Assembly (NCBI GenBank): GCA_964353875.1 | Contig: CAYGXU010000002.1 | Coordinates: 4,528 to 68,527 of the forward strand | Reading direction: 5' to 3' | Source of the DNA: MGNI01 sp964353875 | GTDB taxonomy: Bacteria > Chloroflexota > Anaerolineae > Anaerolineales > E44-bin32 | Length of the DNA stretch: 64,000 bases | Shown: one piece after another, positions 42,522 through 53,461 of the stretch | Layout: each line of letters starts with the position of its first letter | Numbering within the stretch: position 1 is the first letter of the stretch | Notes under the pieces: model-generated | What the model saw: only the letters and a program-made list of their open reading frames with translations | Told to the model about the DNA's origin: nothing | Databases searched by the model: none | Program-made: the position numbers and the translations under genes

Positions 42522-43793
42522 TTAAAATGGCGGGAAAGGACAAATATCCTCGGCTTCATAAATCGGATTGGCATAACCGAAGTACAGGGAATCGATTACC
42601 GTCTCTGAGTGTGATTGGGCGTATGATTGAGCAGCGGAACATCCTGCGACAATATCACCATTTGGAGCATATTCATTCCAAAAGGCCTCCGCCAACGCCG
42701 TGAAGGCCGCTCCCTGGGCGCCGAGAGGGAAATCGTTTTGAAGTGAGGCGAATGTGTTTTCGGCAGCGCTTCGATCCTCCAAGAGGAGGTGGGTAAGCAT
42801 GATTCGAAAGCTGGCATAGGCTGCTAAATTAGCGCGTTCTAGCCCGGGATCAACCCAATCCTGCAGACTGTCGGTTTCAATTACTTCTTGATATAGGGCC
42901 AGCGCCGCTGCGAATTCCCCCTCCTTCGAAAGGCGATCGGCATCGTACAAAGCATGAATGCGATAGCTGGATGGAAGGAGAATATCAGATGAGGGGATGA
43001 AGGCATGCTGGGGAGAATCCCATGTCCATTCCCTTTTGAAGGGCCGGAAAGGACCAGCTCCAACGGATCCATATCCTGTTGCGATCACTCCGATTCTTGG
43101 ATGGGGCGGAAACATGATTTCCAGAAGCGGATTGGGGATGTCATCCGTCGTCCCTTGGAGGACATTTGAGAAAGCATTGTTATCCCAAATCAGGATTTCG
43201 TAATGGCTGAAACACGTATGAGCGCCGCAGGTCTGTTGCGAGAAAAGGATATCCGCTATGCCATCTCCATTCAAGTCATCGGATGTCTCAATAATTGGCA
43301 CGGTCAAATCCATGGAAGACGGTATGATAGAAGCCAATTCATAATTGTCATCGATGCAAACAAAAAGGAGAAGCGATCCTTCTGGCTTGAAGCTTCGAGC
43401 GGCCGGATCGATGAGGGAGAAGGCAAGGTCATAGAGGCCATCGCCCGTAAAATCCTTCTCCTGGATGGGATAATTGCCCTCGGGGAGCATGCTCTCATTT
43501 TGCAGAGTGGCCTCAAGTTGATCCGAAGTTGCGCCCGAATTGAGAAAAGCAAGAATGTTCCAAGGCATGGCCGAGTGGACGCCCGTTGCAAGGGATTGTT
43601 CCATTTGGGATGGGATAGGGCATGGCTGGCTCGTCTGTGGCTCTATTGTCGGGGTGATTTCAACGACTTCAATCGTGGGAGAGGATTCTATCTGGGTAGG
43701 GACGGCAGTGGAGCTTAGATTTAACAAAGTATTGCAGGAGAGCAAAGTCAGAACTAACGGAAATAGCAACTTAGCAATCGATTGTCTTACCAC
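42522..43793 (-). CDS. Lipoprotein with VCBS/FG-GAP-like repeats
   Basis: 423 aa with a lipobox (LTLLSC, Cys19) and a low-complexity Thr/Pro linker. Two Asp-rich EF-hand-like repeats follow, DFTGDGLYDLAF and DDLNGDGIADILF, typical of FG-GAP/VCBS beta-propeller units. The C-terminal ~150 residues have a TPR-like helical look (REGEFAAALALYQEVIETDS region). It is probably a surface-anchored protein of unknown role. Confidence 0.65.
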   Translation of the reverse strand: MVRQSIAKLLFPLVLTLLSCNTLLNLSSTAVPTQIESSPTIEVVEITPTIEPQTSQPCPIPSQMEQSLATGVHSAMPWNILAFLNSGATSDQLEATLQNESMLPEGNYPIQEKDFTGDGLYDLAFSLIDPAARSFKPEGSLLLFVCIDDNYELASIIPSSMDLTVPIIETSDDLNGDGIADILFSQQTCGAHTCFSHYEILIWDNNAFSNVLQGTTDDIPNPLLEIMFPPHPRIGVIATGYGSVGAGPFRPFKREWTWDSPQHAFIPSSDILLPSSYRIHALYDADRLSKEGEFAAALALYQEVIETDSLQDWVDPGLERANLAAYASFRIMLTHLLLEDRSAAENTFASLQNDFPLGAQGAAFTALAEAFWNEYAPNGDIVAGCSAAQSYAQSHSETVIDSLYFGYANPIYEAEDICPFPPF

Positions 43794-44051
43794 CGCAAAT
43801 TCCTTTCATGGCGCAAAATAGCCCGGCATTGTTCAACATGATAATATCCCAACCAATCAGTACAGTCTATATTCATTTGGATTCTTGCTTATTCGAAAAA
43901 GGGGAATCTTGCTTTCGAGGCAAGGCGTTGACATTCCCACAAAACCAATTTATGGATCAAGCCAATTTTGCTTTGAGCTTCTCGAACCATTTTGCATCGA
44001 TTTTTGGTTCTCGACCTTTGTGCTTGGGTAAGGTTGCCGTATACTGAAAGT

Positions 44052-46277
44052 ATGGTTGAGGGAATATTTCTTCCGCCGGGATTTCCACTGGATCAATCAG
44101 GTCCGGTAAATCGTTTTATGCCTAACCTCGAGGGCGGAAGCATAATGTCTGCCTTGGAGAGGATCGGAGAGCCAGGCGATTTAGTAGTGGATCCGTTTGG
44201 AGCTTCGCCCACCTTGATCGTAGAAGCCGCCAAGGCTGGTCGGGCAGTCATTGTTGCAGCCAATAATCCGATTACCCGTTTTGTGATTCAATTGCATACA
44301 TCTCCGATCGATCCATCCCTTCTTCGTGCCGCGCTAGCGCGTTTTGCGAATGCACCCAAGGATGGCAGTCGATTAGAACCATTCTTACTGGATCTCTACC
44401 GAACAGTTTGTTCCCGCTGTGGCGCCATGGTGAGCGCTGATTTTTACATTTGGGATCGAAGCAAGGGAGAACCGTTCCTCAAGAGTTACACCTGTGATCG
44501 CTGTGGGCAGAAGGTTGAGGAGAATACCACTGAAGTGGATATTGGGTTGGCAAATTCTTACTCAGGACGAGGATTGCATTATGCCATGGCTTTAGAGCAA
44601 CTGGCCTCAGCAAGGGATCCCTACCGAAGGCATGCGGAGACAGCACTCAATATCTATCCAGGGCGCGCTTTGTATGGGTTGATTACATTGGTCAGCAAAT
44701 TAAATCAATTGGGGTTCGATGCAAAGCTTATGGCTGCTGCCCGGGCGCTACTGCTTTACGCCTTTGATGCCTGCAATGCCTTGTGGGGCTATCCAGAAGG
44801 TCGGCTCCGCCCTCGAAGGCTAACCCTCTACTCGCAATACAAAGAGACCAATGTTTGGCGTGCATTGGAAAAAGCAATTGATGCCTGGACATTGGAGAGT
44901 CCTTCCATTCCGTTAATCGATTGGCCAAGTGCGAGTCTCCCAGAGCCAGGCACAGTAGCAATTTACCCGGGCTCAGCGCGATTGTTGGTCGAATCATTAG
45001 CGCCAGGAATCGCTCGTTTATTGTTGACGGTTCCGCCTCGCCCCAATCAGGCTTATTGGACTTTGGCTGCATTATGGGCAGCTTGGTTATGGGGCAGAGA
45101 TGCGGCTTCCCCAATTAAGGCAGCCATACGAAGACGTCGTTACGATTGGAATTGGCATGCGAGAGCATTGTTGGTGGTTTTGAAAAAAGTTGTTGAGATT
45201 TTCGAGGAAGGGACTCCGGCGCTCATTTTTCTGCCCAATGTTGAACCCGGATTTTTGGGTGCAGCCCTGGCCAGTTTGGATGGTGCCGGCTTCCGACTGA
45301 CGGGAATCGCACTACGAGTGGCTGAGGAGCAGGCGGTGTTGCGTCTGGCAACTGAGCGCTTGGGAGTGGCTCAAGAGCCAATCCCTGACTTGAAAGGGTT
45401 CATTGTTCAATCCGCCAAGCGAGTGCTTGAGAAAAGAGGAGAACCTTCTCCTTTTCTTGTCTTACATGCAGCAGTTTGGGCAGATTTAGCTGAGAGGCGT
45501 CAATTGGCTCCTTTATGGAAGGAGGACGATGGGAATCCATTGAGTCGATTGTCCGGCGAGCTTGAGGCTGCTCTTCGGGATCGCGAATTGATCCAGCGGC
45601 TCGGACGAGCTACCGAACTCGAGCATGGTCTCTATTGGCTGGTCGATCCTTCTGGAGCGGATAAGCCACAATCTGACCGCGTTGAAGAGTGTATCTTAAA
45701 CTTGCTACGGAATGAGCCTGGGCTGCCGGAAAGTGAACTCTTCGAGCGAATCTATCAGATGTTCCCCGGCTTGCTCTCACCGGACGAACGGTTTGTGGAG
45801 CATTGCCTGCGTTCCTATGCGGAGCAGGAATCGCAATCGGGTAAATGGCGGTTGCGTGGAGAAGATTTATTTGAAGCACGCGCGATCGACTTAACAGAGA
45901 TGCATGAGTTGTTGATCGAGATGGGATCACGATTGGGATTCAGAGTTGAAGGGGACGATCCTCTCATGTGGATTGACGAGAATGAGGGAGTAAAAAATCG
46001 ATTTCGAATACAAGAGACCGCTGTTCTTGGGGAGGCGTTGGCAATCGGAGATCCACCCTTAATCATCTTACTCCCTGGCGGCCGGGCGATGCTTATTATG
46101 GAAAAAGTGCGTCGAGATCCGCGTTTTGGAGAGTGGCTTATGAAAGGAGGGAGAATTATTAAATATCGACATGTTCGCCGTCTGGCTACTGAACCCACCC
46201 TCACACGAGAAAATTTCGTACAGCGTTTGGCGATCGACCCACCAGATCATCAGGATCCGCAACTCCCCCTCCTATAA
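44052..46277 (+). CDS. DNA-methylase-like protein with degenerate catalytic motif
   Basis: 741 aa. The N-terminus keeps a SAM-binding-like VVDPFGASPTLIVEAAKAGR and a NNPITRF segment, as in DUF1156-type N6-adenine DNA methylases (usual motif DPFCGSG). A four-Cys zinc ribbon (CSRCGAMV ... CDRCGQKV) follows. Where the catalytic DPPY should lie, the sequence reads LLTVPPRPNQAYW, so Asp and Tyr are missing. Later blocks (IFLPNVEPGFLGAAL) still parallel the methylase C-terminal half, and residues ~550-640 look like a winged helix. I infer a catalytically dead methylase fold. The start at 44052 is preferred over 43992. Confidence 0.55.
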   Translation: MVEGIFLPPGFPLDQSGPVNRFMPNLEGGSIMSALERIGEPGDLVVDPFGASPTLIVEAAKAGRAVIVAANNPITRFVIQLHTSPIDPSLLRAALARFANAPKDGSRLEPFLLDLYRTVCSRCGAMVSADFYIWDRSKGEPFLKSYTCDRCGQKVEENTTEVDIGLANSYSGRGLHYAMALEQLASARDPYRRHAETALNIYPGRALYGLITLVSKLNQLGFDAKLMAAARALLLYAFDACNALWGYPEGRLRPRRLTLYSQYKETNVWRALEKAIDAWTLESPSIPLIDWPSASLPEPGTVAIYPGSARLLVESLAPGIARLLLTVPPRPNQAYWTLAALWAAWLWGRDAASPIKAAIRRRRYDWNWHARALLVVLKKVVEIFEEGTPALIFLPNVEPGFLGAALASLDGAGFRLTGIALRVAEEQAVLRLATERLGVAQEPIPDLKGFIVQSAKRVLEKRGEPSPFLVLHAAVWADLAERRQLAPLWKEDDGNPLSRLSGELEAALRDRELIQRLGRATELEHGLYWLVDPSGADKPQSDRVEECILNLLRNEPGLPESELFERIYQMFPGLLSPDERFVEHCLRSYAEQESQSGKWRLRGEDLFEARAIDLTEMHELLIEMGSRLGFRVEGDDPLMWIDENEGVKNRFRIQETAVLGEALAIGDPPLIILLPGGRAMLIMEKVRRDPRFGEWLMKGGRIIKYRHVRRLATEPTLTRENFVQRLAIDPPDHQDPQLPLL

Positions 46278-46623
46278 AATGATCTCCATGGTCTCGAACT
46301 TCCAGCGAAAACTCGGCCGATTTTTCTGCTGATCATATCTTATCCTGGATAAACCCAACCAACTTATTTCAGCTTGAAGATCTGACTAGATGCATTCCAT
46401 CGAGTGTTGCGCCCTGTGTCCCACGAAGAGAGTTTTAGTAACCATCCTCTGCTATATTGCTGCTTACTATAATTGCCCATCTGCGCGCTGGGCTCTAAGG
46501 GGACGTGACAGTCGTCCTAATATCATACATGGTTCCTTTTCTGCATCATCATCATCATAATTAGTTTAATCGGAAGTCGATCATCGTATCCCCCCAAACT
46601 TCGACAGATAACCCCCCACTTTT
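46278..46623. other. Intergenic region between convergent genes
   Basis: About 345 bp between the methylase-like gene and the true end of the PBP gene. No gene recognised. The apparent reading frame from 46523 to 46671 on the minus strand is the artefactual continuation of the PBP frame across the N-gap. Confidence 0.4.
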
Positions 46624-49600
46624 CTAGCCGGTGGTCGGACTGGGCGAGGGGGTTTCGCTGGGAGTGGGAGTNNNNNNNNNNNNNNNNNNNNNNNNNNNNN
46701 NNNNNNNNNNNNNNNNNNNNNNNNNNNNNNNNNNNNNNNNNNNNNNNNNNNNNNNNNNNNNNNNNNNNNNNGGGAGTGGGTGTGAGCGTGGGTGTAGGTG
46801 TATCCGTGGAGGTGGGTGTGATCGTTGGCGTGGATGTGCTAGTGAATGTAGGGGTAGGTATGGGCGTGGGTGGCGCCAGATCAATCGTGAGATGGATGCG
46901 GTCTTCAGCGTTCCCGTCTTCTTGACTGCGTACGACTAGCCTTAAGGTGATCTGACCATTGCCGGCTTCATTCAGATCCCAATCCGTGAGCTGGTCAGGT
47001 TGCTCATGAGGAATGTCGCTCCAAAGAATCCGAATCCAGGTTTCTGGGTTATAGCCGATGCCGTAAGAAAGCACCCAGTCTTTGAAATTTCCAGTCGCAG
47101 ATGCCCTGCCAAATATCGGGATGGGAGAGGTGGTGATCGTGGCACTCTCTGGCGGGAATGTAAGAGAGACAATCGGTCGCGATCTATCGGACTTGCAGGT
47201 TTCCTGGGGTATAAAGAAGATCTTATCCTCAGTGAAACCCAATTTCTCCACCCATTCTTTGCCTGCTTCATCCTCTTGTACCCATTTTCTGCCCCAGGGA
47301 TCTTGGATGTCCAAACCAAATTTCTCTTTGACAAAATCAGGACATTCCTCAGAAGCTAACAGCAAAGTCCAGCTGTCAACCCAGACGTTCTGCCATAAAT
47401 CCCGATCTTTGGGTAATGGTGGTTGATCGGCAGCGAATATTTCTAGACGATGTGAGGGACACCATTCTGATGGTTCAGCCCCTGAGATAGCACAGATTGC
47501 CTTCTCGATGATCCCCGCCGGCTGGATAAAGGGGCTGGGTTGACCGCCAGTGAGGTGGTCGATGGCGACCTGCATAAAGGTGTTCCAAATAGGAGCTGCT
47601 CCTGAGAGACCGGTTGTGTCCTGCATTGGAGTCCAATCTGCATTACCAATCCATACGCCGACAGCGATATCGGGGGTATGCCCCAAAGCCCAATTGTCGC
47701 GAAAATCATTGGTCGTCCCCGTCTTCGCGGCAGCTTGAAAGGGCAGATTCAAGACGGAATTCGGACCGAACATCGGGGTGCGAGCGTTATTATCTGAGAG
47801 GATGGAGTTGATCAAATAAGCATGTTCTGGGCGTATGACTTGCTCTCCAACAGGCGCCTCGTATTCGTACACTACTTGATTATTGTGGTCAACGATACGG
47901 GTGATGGCGTAGGGAGCCATGCGTAATCCACTATTCGCAAAAGTTGCATAAGCCCCTGTCAGTTCTAGGAGTGTGACTTCCCCGCCACCCAGAGTGAGTG
48001 CGAGTCCATAGTCACCCCGCGTCAATGTACTAATACCCAATCTGCGGGCGAAGGGTATCAACCCATCCTCCTGCGGCGTTGAAGGGTCGTCGTAAATGCC
48101 AACGAAAGCCAACGTCTTCACCGCCGGGACATTGTATGAATTCGCAAGGGCGGATCGGACAGTCACGGGCCCATGAAAACGATTATCGTAGTTGATCGGT
48201 TTGTACGGTGGGCGAGTATCATTCGGATTCCCAGAAGGCGGGAATTCAGAGGGGACGTCCCAAATTAGCGTGGCCGGTGTCCAACCTTTCTCAAAGGCAG
48301 CCACATAGGTAAGGGGTTTGATCGACGATCCCGGCTGGCGCGGTCGGATCGCCATATTCACTTGACCATCGATTTCCTCGTTATAAAAGTCAGCTGAGCC
48401 AACCATTGCCAGGATGGCGCCTGTGCTCGGTTCGATCGCAACCATAGCGCCATTGGACACATGGTGATCAGCCAAAGCCTGCACTTGTTCTTTGATCAGT
48501 TGCTGCGCCTGATCCTGCAAAAAAGGATCAAGCGTGGTGTAAATCGTGAAACCAGAACGGAAGATGGTTTGAGGGTCATAGCGCTGCTCCAACTCAGAGC
48601 GAATATAGTTGACCCAATGGGGAAAACGCATTCTGAAGGTGACCGGTTCGAAATCGTAATTGGCGATTTCCGCCGCCGCCATACCTGCCTCCTCGGCAGA
48701 GACACAAATGGGCTGCGGATTATTACCAACGTAAATGCAGCCTTGCTGAGCACTGGTTGCTGCCATGAGGGAAAGTACTTGCCAATGTCGATTGAGAGTC
48801 GCTTCACGGTTAGAAAAAATGTCATATACCGAGGGCGCTTGGATCAGACCTGCCAGGAAGGAGGCCTGCGCCAGGGTGAGGTGTTCTGCAGTGGTATTGA
48901 AGTAAGTTTCTGCTGCTGCTTGAACGCCATACGCCATATTGCCGAAATAGGCTTGATTTAAATAGAGTTCAAGGATTTCATCTTTAGAATAGCGTCGGGT
49001 GATCTCGGTTGCGAGCAGCACCTCACGGATCTTACGCATCGCCGTAATTCGAGAGCGTTCTTCGGGGGCGAGCAGCAGGTTTCGAGCAATCTGTTGCGTG
49101 ATGGTGGAAGCTCCGGATGCGATCCCCTGTTCTTGGTAGTTTTGCCAGAAGGCTCGCAGCATTGCAAATAGATCAAATCCGGGATGACTATAGAATTGCG
49201 AGTCTTCCGTGGCGACTGTAGCAGCCACAATATAGGGTGAGATTTTCTCTATGGGAACGTAGGTGCGGCGGCCGGCATTGGGATCGAGGATCTCATAGAG
49301 TACATTCCCATCACGATCGAGGATGCGGGTCGTCTCAAACTGGGGAGCTTTATTTTGAATTTCTTCAACCGAGGGAAGGCCAGCCATGAGGGTGGAATAT
49401 TGATATAGGCCGAAAGATGCGATGATGATCAACACGATGATGAGGATGAAGATGGCCATAATCCCCATCCGCAGCAGACAACCCCCGCAGCCGCTAGCAT
49501 TGCTAAGGAAACGAGATCGAGGTTTTTTCGCTGGGGGTGGAGGGGAGGCAGAGATGTATGCTGCTCGTGTAACTTGTGTGGCGCCGAGATCCTTCTCCGG

Positions 49601-50425
49601 GACACGTTGCGGTAAATGCCTACTTTCTGAACTGGCACTAGGCGGAGTGTCATCAAGATAGGAAAAAGACTGTTTAGTAGTTTTAAGCTGATGAGGGTAG
49701 AGCGTAGTTTCATCATCATGGATCTCATCATCGTACACAAGACCTTCATCCCGGGTGGAGGCTTTTTTCGCGGACTGGTAGAACCAGGGAGTGGACACAG
49801 CCGAGTCCGAATCCTCAATCGGTACACCGCTGACAATCCGCCTCAGACGGTCAGCGATTTGTTTTTCTTGTGCCAGATCGGGGGCATCATCATCTTCTTG
49901 TTTAGGGTTTGGAGTGCCATCCACAGATTTACTCTCTTGATGTGATGGCGTTCGGGCAGGGTTTGTGCCCTTGAGGATCGCGGAGCTGGGAGGGGTTTGC
50001 CCAAAAGTCAGAGCATCCGGGGGATGTTCCTCTGGAATTTGTTTATCGAAAGGCTGATCCTTTGATGATGGATCTTGTTCATGGAAATCTCGCTCTGCTG
50101 ATGGCAGCTCTTTTTTTGATAAGATTTGCTCGGAATTCAACCCGTTGTCCATTGGAGAGAGTCTCCTGAAAACCTGGACTGAGTTGCCCGCAGGATGAAC
50201 TGCTCGTGGTGGTACTTCAGGTTTGTCTGCTGAATGGATATTTCTTGAGCTGATCGGTGACTCCGGTTGATCTCCTGAACGCTGCGGTTCTTCACGATCG
50301 ACCGGCTTCTTACGACTTTTGCGCGGTTTTATGGACGAAGGTTGAAATGATTTAGATGAACCTTCGCCTGATTTCTTCGAAATGTTCCCATCAAAGTCAG
50401 AGTCTTCTTCCCTATCGTTTGTCAT
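46624..50425 (-). CDS. Class A penicillin-binding protein (PBP1A-like), interrupted by assembly gap
   Basis: Bifunctional peptidoglycan glycosyltransferase/transpeptidase. A long ~320-residue Ser/Pro/acidic cytoplasmic tail precedes one TM helix (LLRMGIMAIFILIIVLIIIA). The GT51 domain contains ATVATEDSQFYSHPGFD (catalytic Glu) and ASTITQQIARNLLL. The transpeptidase has SxxK in GSSIKPLTY, SYN, and KTG in AAKTGTTNDF. The C-terminus is a Thr-Pro repeat containing the 100-N gap; on the 3' side the repeat continues in another frame (TPTPSETPSPSPTTG, stop 46624-46626), so the gap length is arbitrary and the real stop is there. A TATAAT lies just upstream (~50436-50441). Confidence 0.9.
46672..46771. 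other. Scaffold gap of 100 N
   Basis: Exactly 100 undetermined bases flanked on both sides by the same GGGAGTGGG-type short repeats that encode Thr-Pro. A gap of this round size is an assembler placeholder for an unresolved tandem repeat. Confidence 0.98.
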
Positions 50426-50492
50426 TGTTCGTGATTATAGCACTGAGATCCAATCAGAAAAGCGTCCTATTCGTCCATTCATTACGATTGCA

Positions 50493-50990
50493 TTATGGAC
50501 GATTATTGTGGGCATTATGTTCCCCAGAAGGGGCACATTGAACCAGGACAGAGAAACATCCTTTCATCACGATTTGATTGTCCTGGTTTTTTACACTCAC
50601 ACCCAGAATGATTACCCCGCTGCCAAGGCGGGGTAATGGCTTAGTATCCCGAACGGTGATATCGGCATGAATGCTATCACCAATAAAAACAGGCCGGCTG
50701 AACTTCCATTCCTCGATTTCTCGAAATGCAATTACGGTGCTTTCCAGGAAGCCTGTACGCGTCGCCAATCCGGTGACAATGGATAGGACCAATAAGCCAT
50801 GAGCTACACGCTGACCAAAAATTGTGTTTTGTGCATAGTTCGCATCAGTGTGGATTGAATTAAAGTCGCCGGATAACCCAGCAAAATTAATCACATCCGC
50901 TTCGGTGATTGTCCGTGCTGGTGTAGTGATCTGAAAACCATTTCGAAATTCTTCAAAATATAAACCACGACGGGATATTTGAGCCTGCAT
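50493..50990 (-). CDS. MaoC-like (R)-hydratase / acyl dehydratase
   Basis: About 165 aa, hot-dog fold. The hydratase motif is visible as ADVINFAGLSGDFNSIHTDANYA, with catalytic Asp and His, followed by VAHGLLVLSIVTGL. It may hydrate enoyl thioesters or act as a domain of unknown acyl chemistry. The start at 50990 is preferred because GAGGAGT lies 5 nt upstream. The gene is divergent from the glycosidase gene, with promoters overlapping in 51000-51060. Confidence 0.87.
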   Translation of the reverse strand: MQAQISRRGLYFEEFRNGFQITTPARTITEADVINFAGLSGDFNSIHTDANYAQNTIFGQRVAHGLLVLSIVTGLATRTGFLESTVIAFREIEEWKFSRPVFIGDSIHADITVRDTKPLPRLGSGVIILGVSVKNQDNQIVMKGCFSVLVQCAPSGEHNAHNNRP

Positions 50991-51029
50991 TTGGCACTCC
51001 TCACGGCTTTGAATAATTCTAGCACGGCT

Positions 51030-51058
51030 TTGACCTTTCGCGCTCCTCTCCGTACAAT
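51030..51058 (+). promoter_or_regulatory. Promoter predicted to give a leaderless mRNA
   Basis: TTGACC (51030-51035), 17-bp spacer, TACAAT (51053-51058). Seven bases later is 51065, the A of the downstream ATG, so transcription and translation should begin at the same base. No Shine-Dalgarno is present. Confidence 0.75.
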
Positions 51059-51064
51059 TCACCT

Positions 51065-53461
51065 ATGCGTGAATGGTCACTCAATTCCGAATCCCCTTTG
51101 GCGCTGCGTATTGCAGCCGATATTCGTGTTTCCCATCCGGATTACATCGACGATCAAATATGGGAATTAACCTTAAAGGGAGGCTCGCCTCCCGCAATTG
51201 CCATTCAGACATGTTATGGGTTTCGGGCGAGGGCATTACGGATCTTTCCAGGCTTCAGCCTTGGCGAGGCCGTCATAAGTGATCCAACGCAATTTCACAC
51301 GGCTCCTGAAGTCAGGAGTTTCCTTCCCAATTATTTGCGCGTTGCCTTTGCGCCTTTTGCTGATTTAAGTGTTCAAGCGGAATATTGGGTTCAAGACTCA
51401 AAAGTTCTTACTGGTCGCTTCCTCCTGCGCAATCGTGGAATGGAGGAAAAGATCGTTCAATTCCGTTTGCATGCCATCCTTTGGCCGGACGACGAAGGAG
51501 AACGATTTGGTGAGTGGCAACAGATGGGTGTCAGCTCGCTGGCCGGACGGACTGGCAAATTAGCTCCCGTAGTTTTTGTGACGGGAGGGGCGGTTGTCGA
51601 GCATCTGATCTACCCGGCTTTGGTTGTTAAGATCCCTATTGCAGCAGGATCGACTAAGTCGCTCCAATGGGCTCATGCTGGTCAGGGCCAACATGAAGCC
51701 TCTTTCGAAGCAGCTCGATCGGCGGTATCTCGTCCATGGGAGCCTGAACTTGCACGACTTGAATTATTAAACAACTCCATTGTGGATATCGAGACCGGGG
51801 ATCCGGATTGGGATGCTGCTTTGAGTTTTTCTCAAATGGCGACTATCGGAAGCTATCTTGGGTCGACGCGCTCGCTGCCATTTCCGTCCTTTGTGTTGAC
51901 ACGTATCCCCGAGAGAGGCTATTCCCATGTGGGGGATGGCAGTGACTATAACTGGCAGTGGGATGGCCAGACCGCTCAGCATGCATATGGCCACTTTATC
52001 AATCTCTTACCCATCGCTGCGGACCTTGCTAAGAGTGTTATTCGTAATTTTCTAGCTGTACAACGTCCGGATGGCACGATTGATTGGAAACCTGGTCTGG
52101 GAGGTCAAAGGAATGGAGCGCTATGTGTCCCTCTCCTGGCGACATTGTCTTGGAAACTCTATCAAAGGACTGACGATTCGGAATTCTTGAAAGAGTGTTT
52201 GCCAGCTTTGGTTGAATTTATGGACGTTTGGAATTCGTCAGAGCATGACCGTGACGGGGATGGTCATCCCGAGTGGGATCATACAGCCCACATGGGTTTC
52301 GATGATTGCCCTACTTTTGTCCGTTGGCAAGCCTGGGGTCAGGGGCTCGATATCACCAAAGCTGAGACTCCCGATTTGGCTTCTTACCTCTATCGTGAAT
52401 GTTGCTCCCTTCTGGCCATCGCTCGAACACTTCAACGGGAGGATCTTATATCGAAAATGGAAACCCGCGTTGAACAACTTCGGCAAGCAGTGGAAGCAAC
52501 GTGGTCTGAGGAGAAGAGCATTTATCAGCATATTGATCGCGACACCCACATTTCCACTCCTGGAGAAATACTTGGGAGCGGTCATGGAGAATTCACTCTT
52601 GAAGTCCACCGCGTCTTTCCTCAACCTGTACGAATCCTGATTCGAGCCACAAGTAAAGAAATCCACACCCATGCCGTGCAAGCGTTTATCTATGGGCGCG
52701 GAAGGCGAGGTCGTCACCGAGTGGAGCGCCTACAAGAACAGCACTTTCAATGGTTCATGACCTTGGGGACAGCAACAAGCGAGAAAACATATATGGAGGT
52801 CGAGCGGATCGAGGTGCGCGGTTTAAGCGAAGCCTTTGAGACTGTCATCTCAACCGCGGATTACACTCGCCAGGATATCAGCCTATTATTACCGCTTTGG
52901 GCTGGGATTCCCGATCCATTTCGAGCGGAGAAGCTGGTTCGAGGGACGATCATGGACCCAAATCGATTTTGGCGACCTTATGGGATCGCCGCTTGCTCTG
53001 CCCAGGATCCGGCATATCCATTTGCCAATCCACAGGGCTCAGGCGCTATTTCCATGCTCTGGAATAGCATGCTCGTAGAGGGTTTGCTTGATTATGGTTA
53101 TGATCAAGAAGCGGCTGAATTGATTACTCGGTTGATGCAGGCCACGATCCGTTCCTTGCGTGAGGAGAAAGCCTTTCGAGAATACTACAACGCGGAGAAT
53201 GGCTCAGGCATCGGAGAACGAGATCATCTTGCTGGATTGGCTCCGGTCGGTCTTTTTCTACGAACTTTGGGCGTGTATCTCATTAGTCCGGATCGAATGG
53301 TTCTACGGGGTGTCCATCCCTTCCCATGGGCGGTTACGGTTCGTTGGATGGGGGTGGTGATCCATTGTTTTTCGGATCGGAAAGTGGTGATCTTCAATGA
53401 TGGTGCGCGGCTCGAGATTGAGGGCGAAGAATTTCAGTTGGTTGAGCGGCGTGAACAATAA
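51065..53461 (+). CDS. Six-hairpin glycosidase-like protein (GH63/MGH1-type)
   Basis: 798 aa. Residues ~1-230 form a beta-rich N-terminal region, and ~250-690 an (alpha/alpha)6 barrel with GDGSDYNWQWDGQTAQHAYG, RPDGTIDWKPGL, HDRDGDGHPEWDHTAHMGFDD and the later NPQGSGAISMLWNSMLVEGL. This fits mannosylglycerate hydrolase/GH63-like and related glycosidases. No signal peptide is seen, so it is probably cytoplasmic. A beta tail follows. The substrate is unknown. The start is set by the leaderless promoter. Confidence 0.7.
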   Translation: MREWSLNSESPLALRIAADIRVSHPDYIDDQIWELTLKGGSPPAIAIQTCYGFRARALRIFPGFSLGEAVISDPTQFHTAPEVRSFLPNYLRVAFAPFADLSVQAEYWVQDSKVLTGRFLLRNRGMEEKIVQFRLHAILWPDDEGERFGEWQQMGVSSLAGRTGKLAPVVFVTGGAVVEHLIYPALVVKIPIAAGSTKSLQWAHAGQGQHEASFEAARSAVSRPWEPELARLELLNNSIVDIETGDPDWDAALSFSQMATIGSYLGSTRSLPFPSFVLTRIPERGYSHVGDGSDYNWQWDGQTAQHAYGHFINLLPIAADLAKSVIRNFLAVQRPDGTIDWKPGLGGQRNGALCVPLLATLSWKLYQRTDDSEFLKECLPALVEFMDVWNSSEHDRDGDGHPEWDHTAHMGFDDCPTFVRWQAWGQGLDITKAETPDLASYLYRECCSLLAIARTLQREDLISKMETRVEQLRQAVEATWSEEKSIYQHIDRDTHISTPGEILGSGHGEFTLEVHRVFPQPVRILIRATSKEIHTHAVQAFIYGRGRRGRHRVERLQEQHFQWFMTLGTATSEKTYMEVERIEVRGLSEAFETVISTADYTRQDISLLLPLWAGIPDPFRAEKLVRGTIMDPNRFWRPYGIAACSAQDPAYPFANPQGSGAISMLWNSMLVEGLLDYGYDQEAAELITRLMQATIRSLREEKAFREYYNAENGSGIGERDHLAGLAPVGLFLRTLGVYLISPDRMVLRGVHPFPWAVTVRWMGVVIHCFSDRKVVIFNDGARLEIEGEEFQLVERREQ

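Noticed and set aside
46523..46671. C-terminal extension of the PBP beyond the N-gap
   Set aside because: It depends on reading 100 placeholder Ns in frame; the other frame continues the Thr-Pro repeat and stops at 46624.
50611..50637. Ten-bp palindrome ATTACCCCGC/GCGGGGTAAT as a terminator
   Set aside because: It lies within the MaoC coding sequence with no T-run; codons there fit the family, so it is probably incidental.
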